Assembly (NCBI GenBank): GCA_016866915.1
Contig: VGKR01000001.1
Span: 1-37,909 of the forward strand
Length of the DNA: 37,909 bases
Direction: 5' to 3'
Source: Candidatus Pacearchaeota archaeon
GTDB taxonomy: Archaea > Nanobdellota > Nanobdellia > Pacearchaeales > GW2011-AR1
Shown: in pieces, positions 1 through 8,104 of the stretch
Layout of the letters: each line of letters begins with the position of its first letter
How positions within the stretch are numbered: position 1 is the stretch's first letter
Translations under genes and position numbers: made by a program
Notes under the pieces: generated by a model
Database searches by the model: none
Told to the model about the DNA's origin: nothing
Seen by the model: only the letters and a program-made list of their open reading frames with translations

Positions 1-39
1 AACAATTTTCTTTTTTTTGTCTTGCAATTCCTTTTCCAT
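1..39 (-). CDS. Start of an unidentified protein, cut by the window edge
   Basis: An ATG at 39 opens a frame that stays open to the window edge (13 codons, beginning MEKELQDKKKKIV). It begins 1 nt after the TAA of the large secreted protein upstream (stop at 41-43), which suggests an operon. Only a charged N-terminus is visible, so no function can be assigned. Confidence 0.5.
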   Translation of the reverse strand, partial: MEKELQDKKKKIV

Positions 40-40
40 T

Positions 41-1870
41 TTATACAAATCTTATTTCAAGTCCTTTACTCTCAAATAAAATATGATTGTTCTGCAATTG
101 CTCAAGAGTTTCTGGTTTTGGTAAACCTTCTGTATAAATTTCAACAGAATTTGAGCCCATTAATTCTGATTCTAAAATATAATAATTCTGAATTCCTCCT
201 CCAGAAAGAACCTGGGAAAGAGTTTGCTCTGGAATTTCAATTTCAAAACATCTTTCATGCTTTAATCCCAAAACTCCAAGAATTCCAGTTCTTGGAACAT
301 CTAAACATTGCTCCGTTACAACTCCTTCTAAACTAATTGAAGAATCCCGGAAAATATAAACTTGAATTTCATATTGTCCTTCTCCGAGCTCAACAATTTT
401 TTGCTCTGGATAAATCAGGGTCTTTGTGGAATCATCTGAAACAAAATAAATTATTGCTTCTCCATTGAAATTGACTCCATTTAATTTAATTTGAACATTT
501 TTAGAATAAAGTTTTTCCATTATCATATTAATATTTCCAGAAGAAACACTTGAAAACATATATCTTGTATCTCTGAAACCAGGTGCTTTTGCTGTGACAT
601 ATCCATTAATACATTGGGGGAAATTCTCAACAAGTATTCCTGAATTAGATGTTTTGCCGATATAACAAGCATTTGCAAGACATTCATATGAAATATCAGC
701 TTCTATTGGGACATCATTTTTATTTCGAACTCGAACTGTTATTTCTGTGTTTTTATATTCACAGATTTCAGAATCAAAGCTTTCTCCAAGTTCTGCATCT
801 AATGGCTCTCTCGGATTGTTTCCTTGTATAATAACAGCCATAGGAAACTGAAATATTTCATCTCCAAATTGAACCTGTACAAGAACGGGATATTTCATAT
901 CATAAACAAAATGATAAGGAACATAGCAAAATCCAAGAATACCTAAACCAAGCTGATTTCCAATAGGAGTTGATAAGAGAATACTTCCTTCTGCAGGTGA
1001 AACTTCAAAACTATGCGGCCAGTTTTTTGAATTTAAAAAACGAACTTCTTCTTTTACAGGAAGATCAACAAAGAAATAATTCTCTCTTTCTCCAGTTGTT
1101 GTTAAGGCAAAAGTGTTTGCTTCAATAGCTTCTTGTAATTCAGCAAAAACTTCATCTGCTTGCCATATAAGAGGAGAACAAGTTATTTCAGCTCCATCAA
1201 CAGGAGCATAACTCCACAAAACATCTAAACCATATTCTTCTAAAAACAAATTCTCTTGCTGTTTGTCATAAACTTTTTTTGCAGAATCATAAAGATTACC
1301 TAATTGAGAACGCATTGTAATCTTGTGTGTTCTTATCACAGCTGTTTCATCATTCTTAGAGATTTTTAAAGCACTATCAAGGGTAACTTCAATTCTATCT
1401 TCTTTGATATTAATTTTAGATTTTGGCTCTGTCCAGAATATCTCAAAACCTTGAGAATAATATGAAGTGAAATCACAATTATTCATTCTTTGCTCAATAA
1501 AAGTTCCTAACTGATTCTCCATCATTCTTTTTGTCGGAATCTGCTCTTTCTCGATATTATTTCCAGAAACATAATACCAATAAGGAATTGGATTTCCTAA
1601 GAAATTAAGTTGTGATGAAAAAGGCATATAAGAAGAACCTGGTTCAAATTCAGGTAAATAAATATACCCTCCTTGCGAATTCAAGACACTTGCTCCCGTG
1701 GTTGTTGCTCCTTCTAAACAAGATAAAAAATTAGCATAAGCTGGCTCCATCTGAGATGGAATAGTTGTTCCAGTCAAAGAACTTCTTAAAAAAAAGTATG
1801 CCAATATTCCTGCAACAATAAGAATTGCTATGATAATAAAAATAGTTACTTGTCCTTTAGAATTTTTCAT
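41..1870 (-). CDS. Large secreted/anchored protein with pilin-like N-terminus
   Basis: A 609-residue protein from the ATG at 1870; an in-frame ATG at 1903 lies further upstream. I prefer 1870 because a GAGGGA purine stretch precedes it and because it places the export signal at the very N-terminus. Residues 1-6 (MKNSKG) are followed by QVTIFIIIAILIVAGILAYF, a single hydrophobic helix with the short basic, Gly-ending lead of archaeal prepilin-type signals. The rest is a long, mostly polar, beta-rich exterior region with many cysteines, including CLANAC, and no catalytic motif that I recognise. KGQVTIF-type N-termini recur in DPANN proteomes; a cell-surface structural or adhesion role is inference. 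It lies about 19 kb from the pilin cluster but shares its signal style. Confidence 0.8.
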   Translation of the reverse strand: MKNSKGQVTIFIIIAILIVAGILAYFFLRSSLTGTTIPSQMEPAYANFLSCLEGATTTGASVLNSQGGYIYLPEFEPGSSYMPFSSQLNFLGNPIPYWYYVSGNNIEKEQIPTKRMMENQLGTFIEQRMNNCDFTSYYSQGFEIFWTEPKSKINIKEDRIEVTLDSALKISKNDETAVIRTHKITMRSQLGNLYDSAKKVYDKQQENLFLEEYGLDVLWSYAPVDGAEITCSPLIWQADEVFAELQEAIEANTFALTTTGERENYFFVDLPVKEEVRFLNSKNWPHSFEVSPAEGSILLSTPIGNQLGLGILGFCYVPYHFVYDMKYPVLVQVQFGDEIFQFPMAVIIQGNNPREPLDAELGESFDSEICEYKNTEITVRVRNKNDVPIEADISYECLANACYIGKTSNSGILVENFPQCINGYVTAKAPGFRDTRYMFSSVSSGNINMIMEKLYSKNVQIKLNGVNFNGEAIIYFVSDDSTKTLIYPEQKIVELGEGQYEIQVYIFRDSSISLEGVVTEQCLDVPRTGILGVLGLKHERCFEIEIPEQTLSQVLSGGGIQNYYILESELMGSNSVEIYTEGLPKPETLEQLQNNHILFESKGLEIRFV

Positions 1871-1975
1871 AAAAAATCCCTCTTTTCCTCTTTTAAAATC
1901 CATAGAAAAAATAGAGGAATTACGTATATAAATTTATTGATAAAAAAAGAAATAAATTGAAATTCAGTCTTTTAA

Positions 1976-2191
1976 CTAGTAGTGCATTCTGCCTTTCTTA
2001 AAATAGCTAAAACCTCCGATAATTAACAAAATTCCCCCAATAAAAACAATCCAGGGCTCAATATCAGAAAATAATGCTGGAATAACAATTAATTTGAAAG
2101 GATAATTTAAAAAATAAAGCGCAAAAAGAATGTATAAAAACATAATCAAGCCCCTTATTTTTCTAGAAGTCTGATAAGTATTGTACCTCAT
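1976..2191 (-). CDS. Small two-helix membrane protein
   Basis: A 71-residue frame with two predicted membrane helices (about 17-33 and 47-62), a short basic lead and a basic tail (KKGRMHY). No known family is recognised. The ATG at 2191 is preceded at 20-29 nt by TTTAAATATA (2211-2220), the spacing of a leaderless archaeal promoter, which argues that this small frame is expressed. An internal ATG at residue 17 is an alternative start. Confidence 0.55.
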   Translation of the reverse strand: MRYNTYQTSRKIRGLIMFLYILFALYFLNYPFKLIVIPALFSDIEPWIVFIGGILLIIGGFSYFKKGRMHY

Positions 2192-2210
2192 ATTCCAAAA
2201 AGCTCTTTCT

Positions 2211-2220
2211 TATATTTAAA
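2211..2220 (-). promoter_or_regulatory. TATA box of the small membrane protein
   Basis: TTTAAATATA on the minus strand, 20-29 nt before the ATG at 2191, so transcription would begin at or next to the start codon. Confidence 0.5.
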
Positions 2221-2262
2221 TCTTATGAATTTTCTCAAAGCATATAATAAATCCCAAAAAGA

Positions 2263-2272
2263 TTTTTATAAG
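2263..2272 (+). promoter_or_regulatory. TATA box of tRNA-Val
   Basis: TTTTTATAAG sits 22-31 nt before the first tRNA base at 2294. It is arranged back to back with the promoter of the small membrane protein. Confidence 0.5.
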
Positions 2273-2293
2273 TAAGATATCTTCTTTTATTAA

Positions 2294-2364
2294 GGCCCTG
2301 TAGGCTAATGGTAGACCTTGTCCTTGACGTGGACAGAGCCCCAGTTCGATCCTGGGCAGGGCCA
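2294..2364 (+). tRNA. tRNA-Val (anticodon GAC)
   Basis: The acceptor stem GGCCCTG pairs with CAGGGCC (2357-2363) with discriminator A. The anticodon stem TGTCC/GGACA encloses TTGACGT, giving anticodon GAC at 2326-2328. The T arm is CCCAG-TTCGATC-CTGGG. There is no intron and no encoded CCA. The D stem (GGCT/GACC) is imperfect, but the cloverleaf is otherwise sound. Confidence 0.95.
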
Positions 2365-2455
2365 TTTCATTAACAAGCTTTAAAAACTCACTTTCTTTTT
2401 TTTTCAGAGACTGAAATATTCTAATTTAGTCAAATTAAATTTTAAAAATTTAATC

Positions 2456-2767
2456 ATGAAAGTTCCAAAAATCACAAATCGATTTTGTCCGTATTGCAAT
2501 AAAAAAACCAAGCAGAAGATAAAATTAGTTTCAACGGGAGCAAAAAGAGGAACTCTTACAAGAGGAAGTATTTCAAGAGCTAAGAGTAGGGGACTTGGAA
2601 GAGGAATTGGCAATAAAGGTAAATGGGGCTCTAAACCAGCTGTATCAAAATTCAAAAGAAAAACAAAAACAACTAAAAAAACAAATTTCCTTTACATCTG
2701 TGAGGTTTGCGGAAAATCTAAATATCAGAAAAAAGGAAAAAGAGCAGGAAAGGTGCTGCAGGAATAA
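2456..2767 (+). CDS. rpl44e: Ribosomal protein eL42 (L44e)
   Basis: A 103-residue large-subunit protein. The N-terminal MKVPKITNRFCPYC gives the first CxxC pair and ICEVCG near residue 82 gives the second, together the zinc site of eL42. A basic glycine-rich middle (GRGIGNKGKWGSKP) matches the family. The ATG at 2456 lies inside an extremely AT-rich leader with a TATA-like element about 25 nt upstream. The eS1 gene follows after 1 nt, so the two are probably co-transcribed. In many archaea eL42 is followed by eS27; that partner is absent here. Confidence 0.96.
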   Translation: MKVPKITNRFCPYCNKKTKQKIKLVSTGAKRGTLTRGSISRAKSRGLGRGIGNKGKWGSKPAVSKFKRKTKTTKKTNFLYICEVCGKSKYQKKGKRAGKVLQE

Positions 2768-2768
2768 A

Positions 2769-3314
2769 ATGGCTCAAGCAAAAAAAAGAAAAAAATTCTT
2801 TGACGTGAAAATACCAATTTTGAAAAAAGAAACTCAATTATATGGTTATGAATTAAAAGAACTTGAAGGAAGAAACATAATCTATGATTTAACTCGGCTT
2901 TTAAGAGGAAAAGGGGCTGTTCTTAAGTTAAGAGTAAAAATCAAAGAAACTTCTGCTATAGCAGAACCAAGAGAATTAGTAATTATGCCTTATTTTATAA
3001 GAAGAATGGTTAGAAAAGGTACGAATTATGTTGAAGATTCATTTTCAGCTGAATGCAAAGATGCTTTTGTACGAATAAAACCTTTTTTAATAACAAGAAA
3101 AAAAGTTTCAAGAGCTGTAAGAAAAGCTCTTAGAGAAAAAGCAAAAGAAGAACTAATTAATTATGTTAAAGCCAAGAGCATAGAAACTCTTTTTGATGAG
3201 CTTCTAAAAAATTCAATTCAGAAAACTCTAAGCATCAAACTCAAGAAAATCTATCCTCTTTCATTCTGCGAGATTAGAATTTTTAAGTTAGAAAAATTAA
3301 AAGCAGAGAAGTGA
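2769..3314 (+). CDS. rps3ae: Ribosomal protein eS1 (S3Ae)
   Basis: A 181-residue small-subunit protein beginning MAQAKKRKKFFDVKIP, with the S3Ae signatures GRNIIYDLTRLLRGKG near residues 32-47 and LKLRVKI next to it. It is slightly shorter than the usual 195-220 residues. I chose the ATG at 2769 rather than an in-frame start at 2595 inside eL42, because the extra 58 residues would only be a frame-shifted reading of eL42. It forms a tight pair with eL42. Confidence 0.94.
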   Translation: MAQAKKRKKFFDVKIPILKKETQLYGYELKELEGRNIIYDLTRLLRGKGAVLKLRVKIKETSAIAEPRELVIMPYFIRRMVRKGTNYVEDSFSAECKDAFVRIKPFLITRKKVSRAVRKALREKAKEELINYVKAKSIETLFDELLKNSIQKTLSIKLKKIYPLSFCEIRIFKLEKLKAEK

Positions 3315-3315
3315 A

Positions 3316-3335
3316 TCTTGCTTCGCAAAGCCTGT
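3316..3335. repeat. Copy of the tRNA-Thr 3' end (20-bp direct repeat)
   Basis: An exact 20-bp match to 3372-3391, which spans the last bases of tRNA-Thr and the 14 bases after it. The two copies are separated by 36 bp. On the tRNA strand this copy reads ACAGGC followed by TTTGCGAAGCAAGA. Confidence 0.9.
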
Positions 3336-3371
3336 AAACTAAAATTCTCTGAAAATAATTTTGTAACACAT

Positions 3372-3391
3372 TCTTGCTTCGCAAAGCCTGT
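3372..3391. repeat. tRNA-Thr 3' end and trailer (20-bp direct repeat, original copy)
   Basis: This copy overlaps the acceptor end of tRNA-Thr (3385-3391) and its immediate trailer, and is repeated exactly at 3316-3335. The trailer contains a small GCTT-TGCG-AAGC hairpin. Confidence 0.9.
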
Positions 3392-3456
3392 GGAGGGAGT
3401 TGAACCCCCGACCTACGCATTACAAGTGCGCCGCTCTACCCCTGAGCTACACAGGC
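3385..3456 (-). tRNA. tRNA-Thr (anticodon TGT)
   Basis: Read on the minus strand, the acceptor GCCTGTG pairs with CACAGGC with discriminator T, which is usual for archaeal tRNA-Thr. The D stem is GCTC/GAGC. The anticodon stem GCGCA/TGCGT encloses CTTGTAA, giving anticodon TGT. The T arm is GGGGG-TTCAACT-CCCTC. There is no intron. Confidence 0.95.
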
Positions 3457-3508
3457 ACAATTTCTCTAAATTTCCTTATGTTTTAATGAGAAGAACAAGT
3501 TTTTAAAT

Positions 3509-4063
3509 TTATTTTTCAAAGAATTCAGCTTTTCCGTCTTCTACAAGAATTTTAGCTACTTCGCGAGGTAAATTTGCTATCTGGCCTTTTTCAAATGGCC
3601 CGATTTTTTCACCTTCAATATCTAAAAATTCTCCGACTTTTTCGTTAAATAAAACAAGTTCGTTTTTTGATTCTTGAAATTTTTTGTTGCTTAAAACTTC
3701 AGTGATTTTTTTGTCAGAGATTTCTATGCTTTTCATTAATTCTTCAAAAAGAGTTTTTTCAAAAGGAAGCATATTTTCAAAATCCTGTTTTGAAATTCCT
3801 GTCTCTGCTGCAATAAGAATCAGATTTAATATTTTCTTTCTGCGCCTTATTATGAGCTCTCTAAAAAGAGTTATAGCATTCTCTAATTGCTTTTTTGTTT
3901 TAGTAATCATGTCAGATAAAATCTCGTCATCTTTTAGAGAAAGTTGTTTCTTTTCCTGAAGATATGCTGAAACCTCTACTACAAAATTCTTAGGCAGAGG
4001 CTGTATTTGATCTGAATATCTCTCTTTCCGAGTTGCCTCATAAATATCACTGTATGTTATCAT
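3509..4063 (-). CDS. GINS complex subunit (Gins51/Sld5-like)
   Basis: A 184-residue protein with the archaeal Gins51 layout: an alpha-helical N-terminal A domain (ITYSDIYEATRKERYS, then LPKNFV and YLQEKK) and a small C-terminal B domain (about residues 155-184, GPFEKGQIANLPREVAKILV). GINS links the MCM helicase to the RecJ/GAN (Cdc45-like) protein in the archaeal replisome, and a GAN-type gene lies at 10603 in this window. A TATA-like TTGTTAAAAAT about 21-31 nt before the ATG suggests a leaderless message. Family assignment rests on motif resemblance. Confidence 0.82.
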   Translation of the reverse strand: MITYSDIYEATRKERYSDQIQPLPKNFVVEVSAYLQEKKQLSLKDDEILSDMITKTKKQLENAITLFRELIIRRRKKILNLILIAAETGISKQDFENMLPFEKTLFEELMKSIEISDKKITEVLSNKKFQESKNELVLFNEKVGEFLDIEGEKIGPFEKGQIANLPREVAKILVEDGKAEFFEK

Positions 4064-4132
4064 TTTAAAAAAAGGGGAGTTCTATTTTTAACAATTACTA
4101 TACTAAAAAATAATCAAAAATTTAAAAAAATA

Positions 4133-5494
4133 TCATTTCAAAAATCCAACTTTCTCTAGTAGTTCATTACTTGAAAATCTCCCTAAACTGCCTTTTTTAG
4201 CATTTTTTTCGCAGAATTTTTCTCTAGGATGCTCTAATTTTGGATTCTCGTCTTTTTTTTCTTCCAAAACTTCAGATTCTTTCTTTGAAGAAAAAAGAAT
4301 TTTTCTGCCTGATGTCTGAAAAAAAGAGAAAATTTTGCTTTTTGGTTTAGGAGGTTTATCATTATAAAACAAAACTGGAACAGGGTCTGCTGAATGAGCC
4401 TTAAGTTTACAGGGAGTTGAATGATCTCCTGTAACAACAATTTTTATTTTGTTTTGGGTTGCAAAATCTTTTAAAAATTTAAACAAAACTCTATCTATAT
4501 ATTCTATCATCAATTTCTTTTCAATAGGCTTATTATCATGTCCAGGAGTATCTGTTTCTTTGATGTGAATATAAGCATAGTCAAAATCTTTGATATTTCG
4601 TTTTAGAACTTTTATAGAAAAATTACATGCTTTCTTCAAACCTTCCCAAAGATTTTCATATGAATCCAAATTTTTCATTTTTGGATATTCAAAAGAAAAA
4701 ACACTCATTCCACTCACTTTAGAAAAACCTATTTCAAGAGGCATATATGCAATAGAAAGCCATTTTCGATAGAATTTTAATTTAGGCGGCTCAATTCCTG
4801 CTCCGCGCATAAGAAGAAAATTAGCAGGCAACAATCCTTTTTTTCTTCTTTCTTCATTAAGAGGATGAGCATTCAAAACTCCGAAAGCTTTTTCAATAAA
4901 TTCATTAAGAATATTTACAGTGTATTGCGTGTTTTCTTCTTCATCAAGAGCCTTAAAACTTCCAATTTTATCCATTGTTCTTACTTCGCCTTTTGAATAA
5001 GCTGTATCATTTCCAGTAACATTATCTGAAAATCCGCCTTTTAGAACTAAAACAGCCCTATGCTGAATAGTTGATTTAAACACAAATTTGCAGGGAAGTT
5101 TTATTTTATTTAATGCCTTGGATAAAATCTCTGCTTCAGATGTTGTCAAAGTTCTTCCAGCTCTTCTATCAATCATATTTCCGTTTTTTAAAGAATCAAT
5201 TGTTGCAAAATTAACACGCAAAGCTAAATCACCTCGAGTAAGTTTTAAATCTGTTCCTCGTGCTTCAAGCTGTCCCCTTGTACTGTCAATAAGCGCATTT
5301 CCGAAAAGAGAGACAATTGCATCATCTGATTCAGGTACAAAACCGGGTTTTACAGGATACATAGAACCCATTTCACCTCTTGCTGCTAAAAAGTCTAAAT
5401 TAGGTGTTTCAGCTGCTTCCAGAGGTGTTTTATCTCCTAATTGAATAGAAGACAAATCTCCAACTCCGTCAAGAAGAACAAGTACCCCTTTCAT
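4133..5494 (-). CDS. apgM: Cofactor-independent phosphoglycerate mutase, archaeal type
   Basis: Interconverts 3- and 2-phosphoglycerate in glycolysis/gluconeogenesis. It belongs to the alkaline-phosphatase superfamily. Visible motifs: LLDGVGD at the N-terminus (metal Asp9), PESDDAI with the expected Ser56 nucleophile, DTPGHD (315-320), GDHSTP (356-361) and HSADPVPV (367-374). At 453 residues it is longer than the roughly 400-410 usual in archaea. The excess is a Lys/Glu/Ser-rich stretch at about 380-428, placed between the DPVPV strand and the C-terminal GSLGRF element. A GGAG lies about 12 nt before the ATG. It is divergent from ftsY. Confidence 0.93.
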   Translation of the reverse strand: MKGVLVLLDGVGDLSSIQLGDKTPLEAAETPNLDFLAARGEMGSMYPVKPGFVPESDDAIVSLFGNALIDSTRGQLEARGTDLKLTRGDLALRVNFATIDSLKNGNMIDRRAGRTLTTSEAEILSKALNKIKLPCKFVFKSTIQHRAVLVLKGGFSDNVTGNDTAYSKGEVRTMDKIGSFKALDEEENTQYTVNILNEFIEKAFGVLNAHPLNEERRKKGLLPANFLLMRGAGIEPPKLKFYRKWLSIAYMPLEIGFSKVSGMSVFSFEYPKMKNLDSYENLWEGLKKACNFSIKVLKRNIKDFDYAYIHIKETDTPGHDNKPIEKKLMIEYIDRVLFKFLKDFATQNKIKIVVTGDHSTPCKLKAHSADPVPVLFYNDKPPKPKSKIFSFFQTSGRKILFSSKKESEVLEEKKDENPKLEHPREKFCEKNAKKGSLGRFSSNELLEKVGFLK

Positions 5495-5601
5495 TTGAAT
5501 ATGCTCCGCTTTGAATAATTCATGAAATTAATAAAACAAGTTTGTTTATAAAAATTTATATTCACTGAATAAGAGATTAGAAAAAGAGGTAGTCTTGTGT
5601 G

Positions 5602-5617
5602 TTTAAATTTATAAATT
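5602..5617 (+). promoter_or_regulatory. TATA region of ftsY
   Basis: Two overlapping AT elements (TTTAAATTTATAAATT) lie 20-35 nt before the ATG at 5637, inside the 142-bp divergent gap between apgM and ftsY. Confidence 0.5.
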
Positions 5618-5636
5618 GCCTTAAATTGATATAAAT

Positions 5637-6641
5637 ATGTTCAAATTTTTAAAGGAAAAAATAACAAATTGGACGAAAAAAATCTCTAAAGAAAAAGAAC
5701 CTGAAAAAGAAGAAAAGAAAAAAGTAGTTATAAAACAAAAAGAAGAAAAAGAGCCGGGTTTTTTTAAAAAAATAACAGAGAAAGTTGGAAAAATAAAAGT
5801 TTCTGAAAAGGAATTTGAAGCTTATGGAGAAGAACTAAAGATGCTTCTTCTGGAGAATAATGTTGCTTTTGAAATTGCAGATAAAATAATTGAGAGTTTA
5901 AAAGAAGAAATAATTGGAAAAGAATTTCTAAAAAAAGAGATTGAATTTGAGATTAAAGAGTGCCTAAAAAGAATAATTGAAAATATTCTGGTAGAGCCAT
6001 TTAATATTGTAGAAAAAATAAAAGAGAAAAATTCAGATCAGCCAAAAGAACCTTATGTAATTCTCTTTGCAGGAATAAATGGAACAGGAAAAACAACAAC
6101 AATTGCAAAAATTGCAAATTATTTGAAGAATTCTGGATTTTCCTGTGTTCTTGCTGCTGCAGACACTTTTAGGGCAGCAAGCATAGAGCAAATAAAAAAA
6201 CACGGAGAAAGACTTAAAATGCAGGTTATTGCCCAACAATATGGTGCTGATCCTGCTGCAGTTGGTTTTGATGCAATACAATATGCTAGAAAAAATTTCG
6301 TTAATGTTGTTCTGATTGACACCGCAGGTAGAATGCATACTTCAAAAAATCTTATAAAAGAAATAGAAAAAATATCAAGAGTCTGCAAACCTGATTTAAA
6401 ATTCTTTATTGGAGAAGCTATAACTGGAAATGATATTGTAGAGCAGGTAAAAAGTTTTGATTGGGCTATAAATATTGACGGAATCATTCTAACAAAGGCA
6501 GATGTGGATGAAAGAGGCGGCACAATCTTATCTGTAGGACATGTCACAAAAAAACCGATAATATTTCTTGGAACAGGACAAGAGTATGACAAAATAGAAC
6601 CTTTTAACAAGAACAAATTTTTGAAGGAATTGGGATTGTAA
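5637..6641 (+). CDS. ftsY: SRP receptor FtsY
   Basis: The receptor GTPase docks the SRP54-ribosome complex at the membrane. The 334-residue protein has a Lys/Glu-rich acidic/basic A region (1-45), the N-domain four-helix bundle (about 50-130) and the G domain. Motifs: P-loop GINGTGKTTT (146-155), DTFRAAS (176-182), DTAGR (228-232), GEAITGND (259-266), TKAD (286-289) and GGTILS, ending in the FtsY-type GTGQEYDKIEPF. It lies 69 nt upstream of its partner srp54, in the same direction, and srp54 has a TATA-like element of its own (about 6678-6689). Confidence 0.96.
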   Translation: MFKFLKEKITNWTKKISKEKEPEKEEKKKVVIKQKEEKEPGFFKKITEKVGKIKVSEKEFEAYGEELKMLLLENNVAFEIADKIIESLKEEIIGKEFLKKEIEFEIKECLKRIIENILVEPFNIVEKIKEKNSDQPKEPYVILFAGINGTGKTTTIAKIANYLKNSGFSCVLAAADTFRAASIEQIKKHGERLKMQVIAQQYGADPAAVGFDAIQYARKNFVNVVLIDTAGRMHTSKNLIKEIEKISRVCKPDLKFFIGEAITGNDIVEQVKSFDWAINIDGIILTKADVDERGGTILSVGHVTKKPIIFLGTGQEYDKIEPFNKNKFLKELGL

Positions 6642-6710
6642 TTAATCTGCAAACAAGAGTATTTCAGACAAAACCACAAATTTATTAACTCTTCCCCTCC
6701 TTTTTTTAAT

Positions 6711-8087
6711 ATGTTTGAAAAACTAGGAGAAATACTAAGAAAAGTCACAGATAAAGTAGCTAATGCGATATTTCTTGACAAAGATTTGGTTGATTCTATT
6801 ATAAAAGATTTGCAAAGAGCATTAATAGAAGCAGATGTAAATATTATGCTTGTAAAGCAGCTTTCAGATAAAATTAGAAAAATAGCTGTTGATGAAAGAA
6901 TAAAAGGAATAGAGAAAAAAGAACATATTCTCAAAATATTGCATGATGAATTAGAGAATATTCTTGGAGAATACAAGCAATTAAAAATTAAAAGAGAAAA
7001 GAACCAGCAAAACCGCATTATGCTTCTTGGCTTGTATGGAAGCGGAAAAACAACAACAATTGCAAAACTTGGAAATTATTTTGCAAAAAGAGGGCAAAAA
7101 GTTGCTCTTGTCGGACTTGATACGCATCGTCCAGCTGCGCCAGAACAATTAAAACAACTTGCAGAAGAGCATAAAATTTCTTATTTCATAGATTTATTCG
7201 AAAAAAATCCTGCTAAAGTTTGGAAAAAAGTAAAAGACAAACTCAAAGATTATAATCTAATTCTCATAGATACAGCTGGTCGTCACACTCTGGACAAGGT
7301 TCTTATAGCAGAAATAAAAGCACTTGAAAAAGAAATAAAACCCACAGAAATAATTTTAGTTATTCCCGCAGATATAGGACAAGCAGCTAAAAAACAAGCT
7401 CAGGAATTTAAAGAAGTCACAGATATCTCTGGTGTAATAATTACGAGAATGGATTCTACAGCAAAAGGTGGTGGTGCTTTAACAGCTTGTGCTGAAACAA
7501 AAGCACCTGTTTATTTTATTGCAACAGGAGAAAAAATAAATGATTTAGAAGAATTTAATCCAAAATCATTTTTAGCAAGACTTCTTGGAAGAGGCGATCT
7601 TGAAGCACTTCTTGAAAAAATAAGATCTGTAACAGATGAAAAAAGTCAAAAGAAAATTCAGACCAAAATTTCTGAAGGAAAACTTTCTCTTGAAGATGTG
7701 ATTGAGCAAGTTAAATCAATGAACTCCTTAGGAGGATTTGACAAGATTAAAAGCATGATTCCTGGTTTTTCTAAAATTAAAGAAAAAATTCCAGAATCAG
7801 TTCTTGAGAATCAAGAGACAAGAATCTCTAAATGGGAGCACATTATAAAATCAATGACGCAACATGAAAAAGAAAATCCAGAAATTCTTGAAAAACAAAC
7901 ATCTCGAATTCAAAGAATTGCAAAAGGAGCAGGAGTTCCAACAAGCGAAGTTCGCTCTCTTCTTAAACAATACAGGCTTTTGAATGACATGGTAAAATCA
8001 GGTGGAAATTTGGAAATGTCTCAAGGATTAAGCCAAAAACAATTACAAAAGTTTGCAAGAAAATTCGGAAAAAAACTTAGATTTTAA
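6711..8087 (+). CDS. srp54: Signal recognition particle protein SRP54
   Basis: A 458-residue GTPase that binds signal peptides and 7S RNA. It has an N domain (1-90), a G domain with P-loop GLYGSGKTT (107-115), DTHRPAAPEQL (137-147), DTAGRH (187-192) and AKGGGAL, then an M domain with IPGFSKI and the RNA/signal-binding RIQRIAKGAGVP...LLKQY helices. The G4 motif reads TRMD rather than the usual TKxD and the G2-like motif reads DTHRPAAP, small departures from the typical archaeal sequence. The downstream VKOR gene begins 17 nt after its stop. Confidence 0.97.
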   Translation: MFEKLGEILRKVTDKVANAIFLDKDLVDSIIKDLQRALIEADVNIMLVKQLSDKIRKIAVDERIKGIEKKEHILKILHDELENILGEYKQLKIKREKNQQNRIMLLGLYGSGKTTTIAKLGNYFAKRGQKVALVGLDTHRPAAPEQLKQLAEEHKISYFIDLFEKNPAKVWKKVKDKLKDYNLILIDTAGRHTLDKVLIAEIKALEKEIKPTEIILVIPADIGQAAKKQAQEFKEVTDISGVIITRMDSTAKGGGALTACAETKAPVYFIATGEKINDLEEFNPKSFLARLLGRGDLEALLEKIRSVTDEKSQKKIQTKISEGKLSLEDVIEQVKSMNSLGGFDKIKSMIPGFSKIKEKIPESVLENQETRISKWEHIIKSMTQHEKENPEILEKQTSRIQRIAKGAGVPTSEVRSLLKQYRLLNDMVKSGGNLEMSQGLSQKQLQKFARKFGKKLRF

Positions 8088-8104
8088 GAATTATTAAATA
8101 AAAC

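Noticed and set aside
22..336. A plus-strand frame at the left edge
   Set aside because: It is antisense to the large secreted protein and is a repetitive Leu/Phe/Gln reading typical of shadow frames.
2595..2768. Longer N-terminus for eS1
   Set aside because: The extra 58 residues are a frame-shifted reading of eL42; the family start is at 2769.
3318..3506. A plus-strand frame of 62 codons
   Set aside because: It is the complement of tRNA-Thr and its repeat; the translation has no protein-like features.
4234..4440. A small minus-strand frame within apgM
   Set aside because: It is in another frame of apgM, whose motifs run through the same DNA.
6119..7018. A 299-codon minus-strand open frame
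   Set aside because: It lies antisense across the end of ftsY and the start of srp54, both certain by motif; its translation has no family features.
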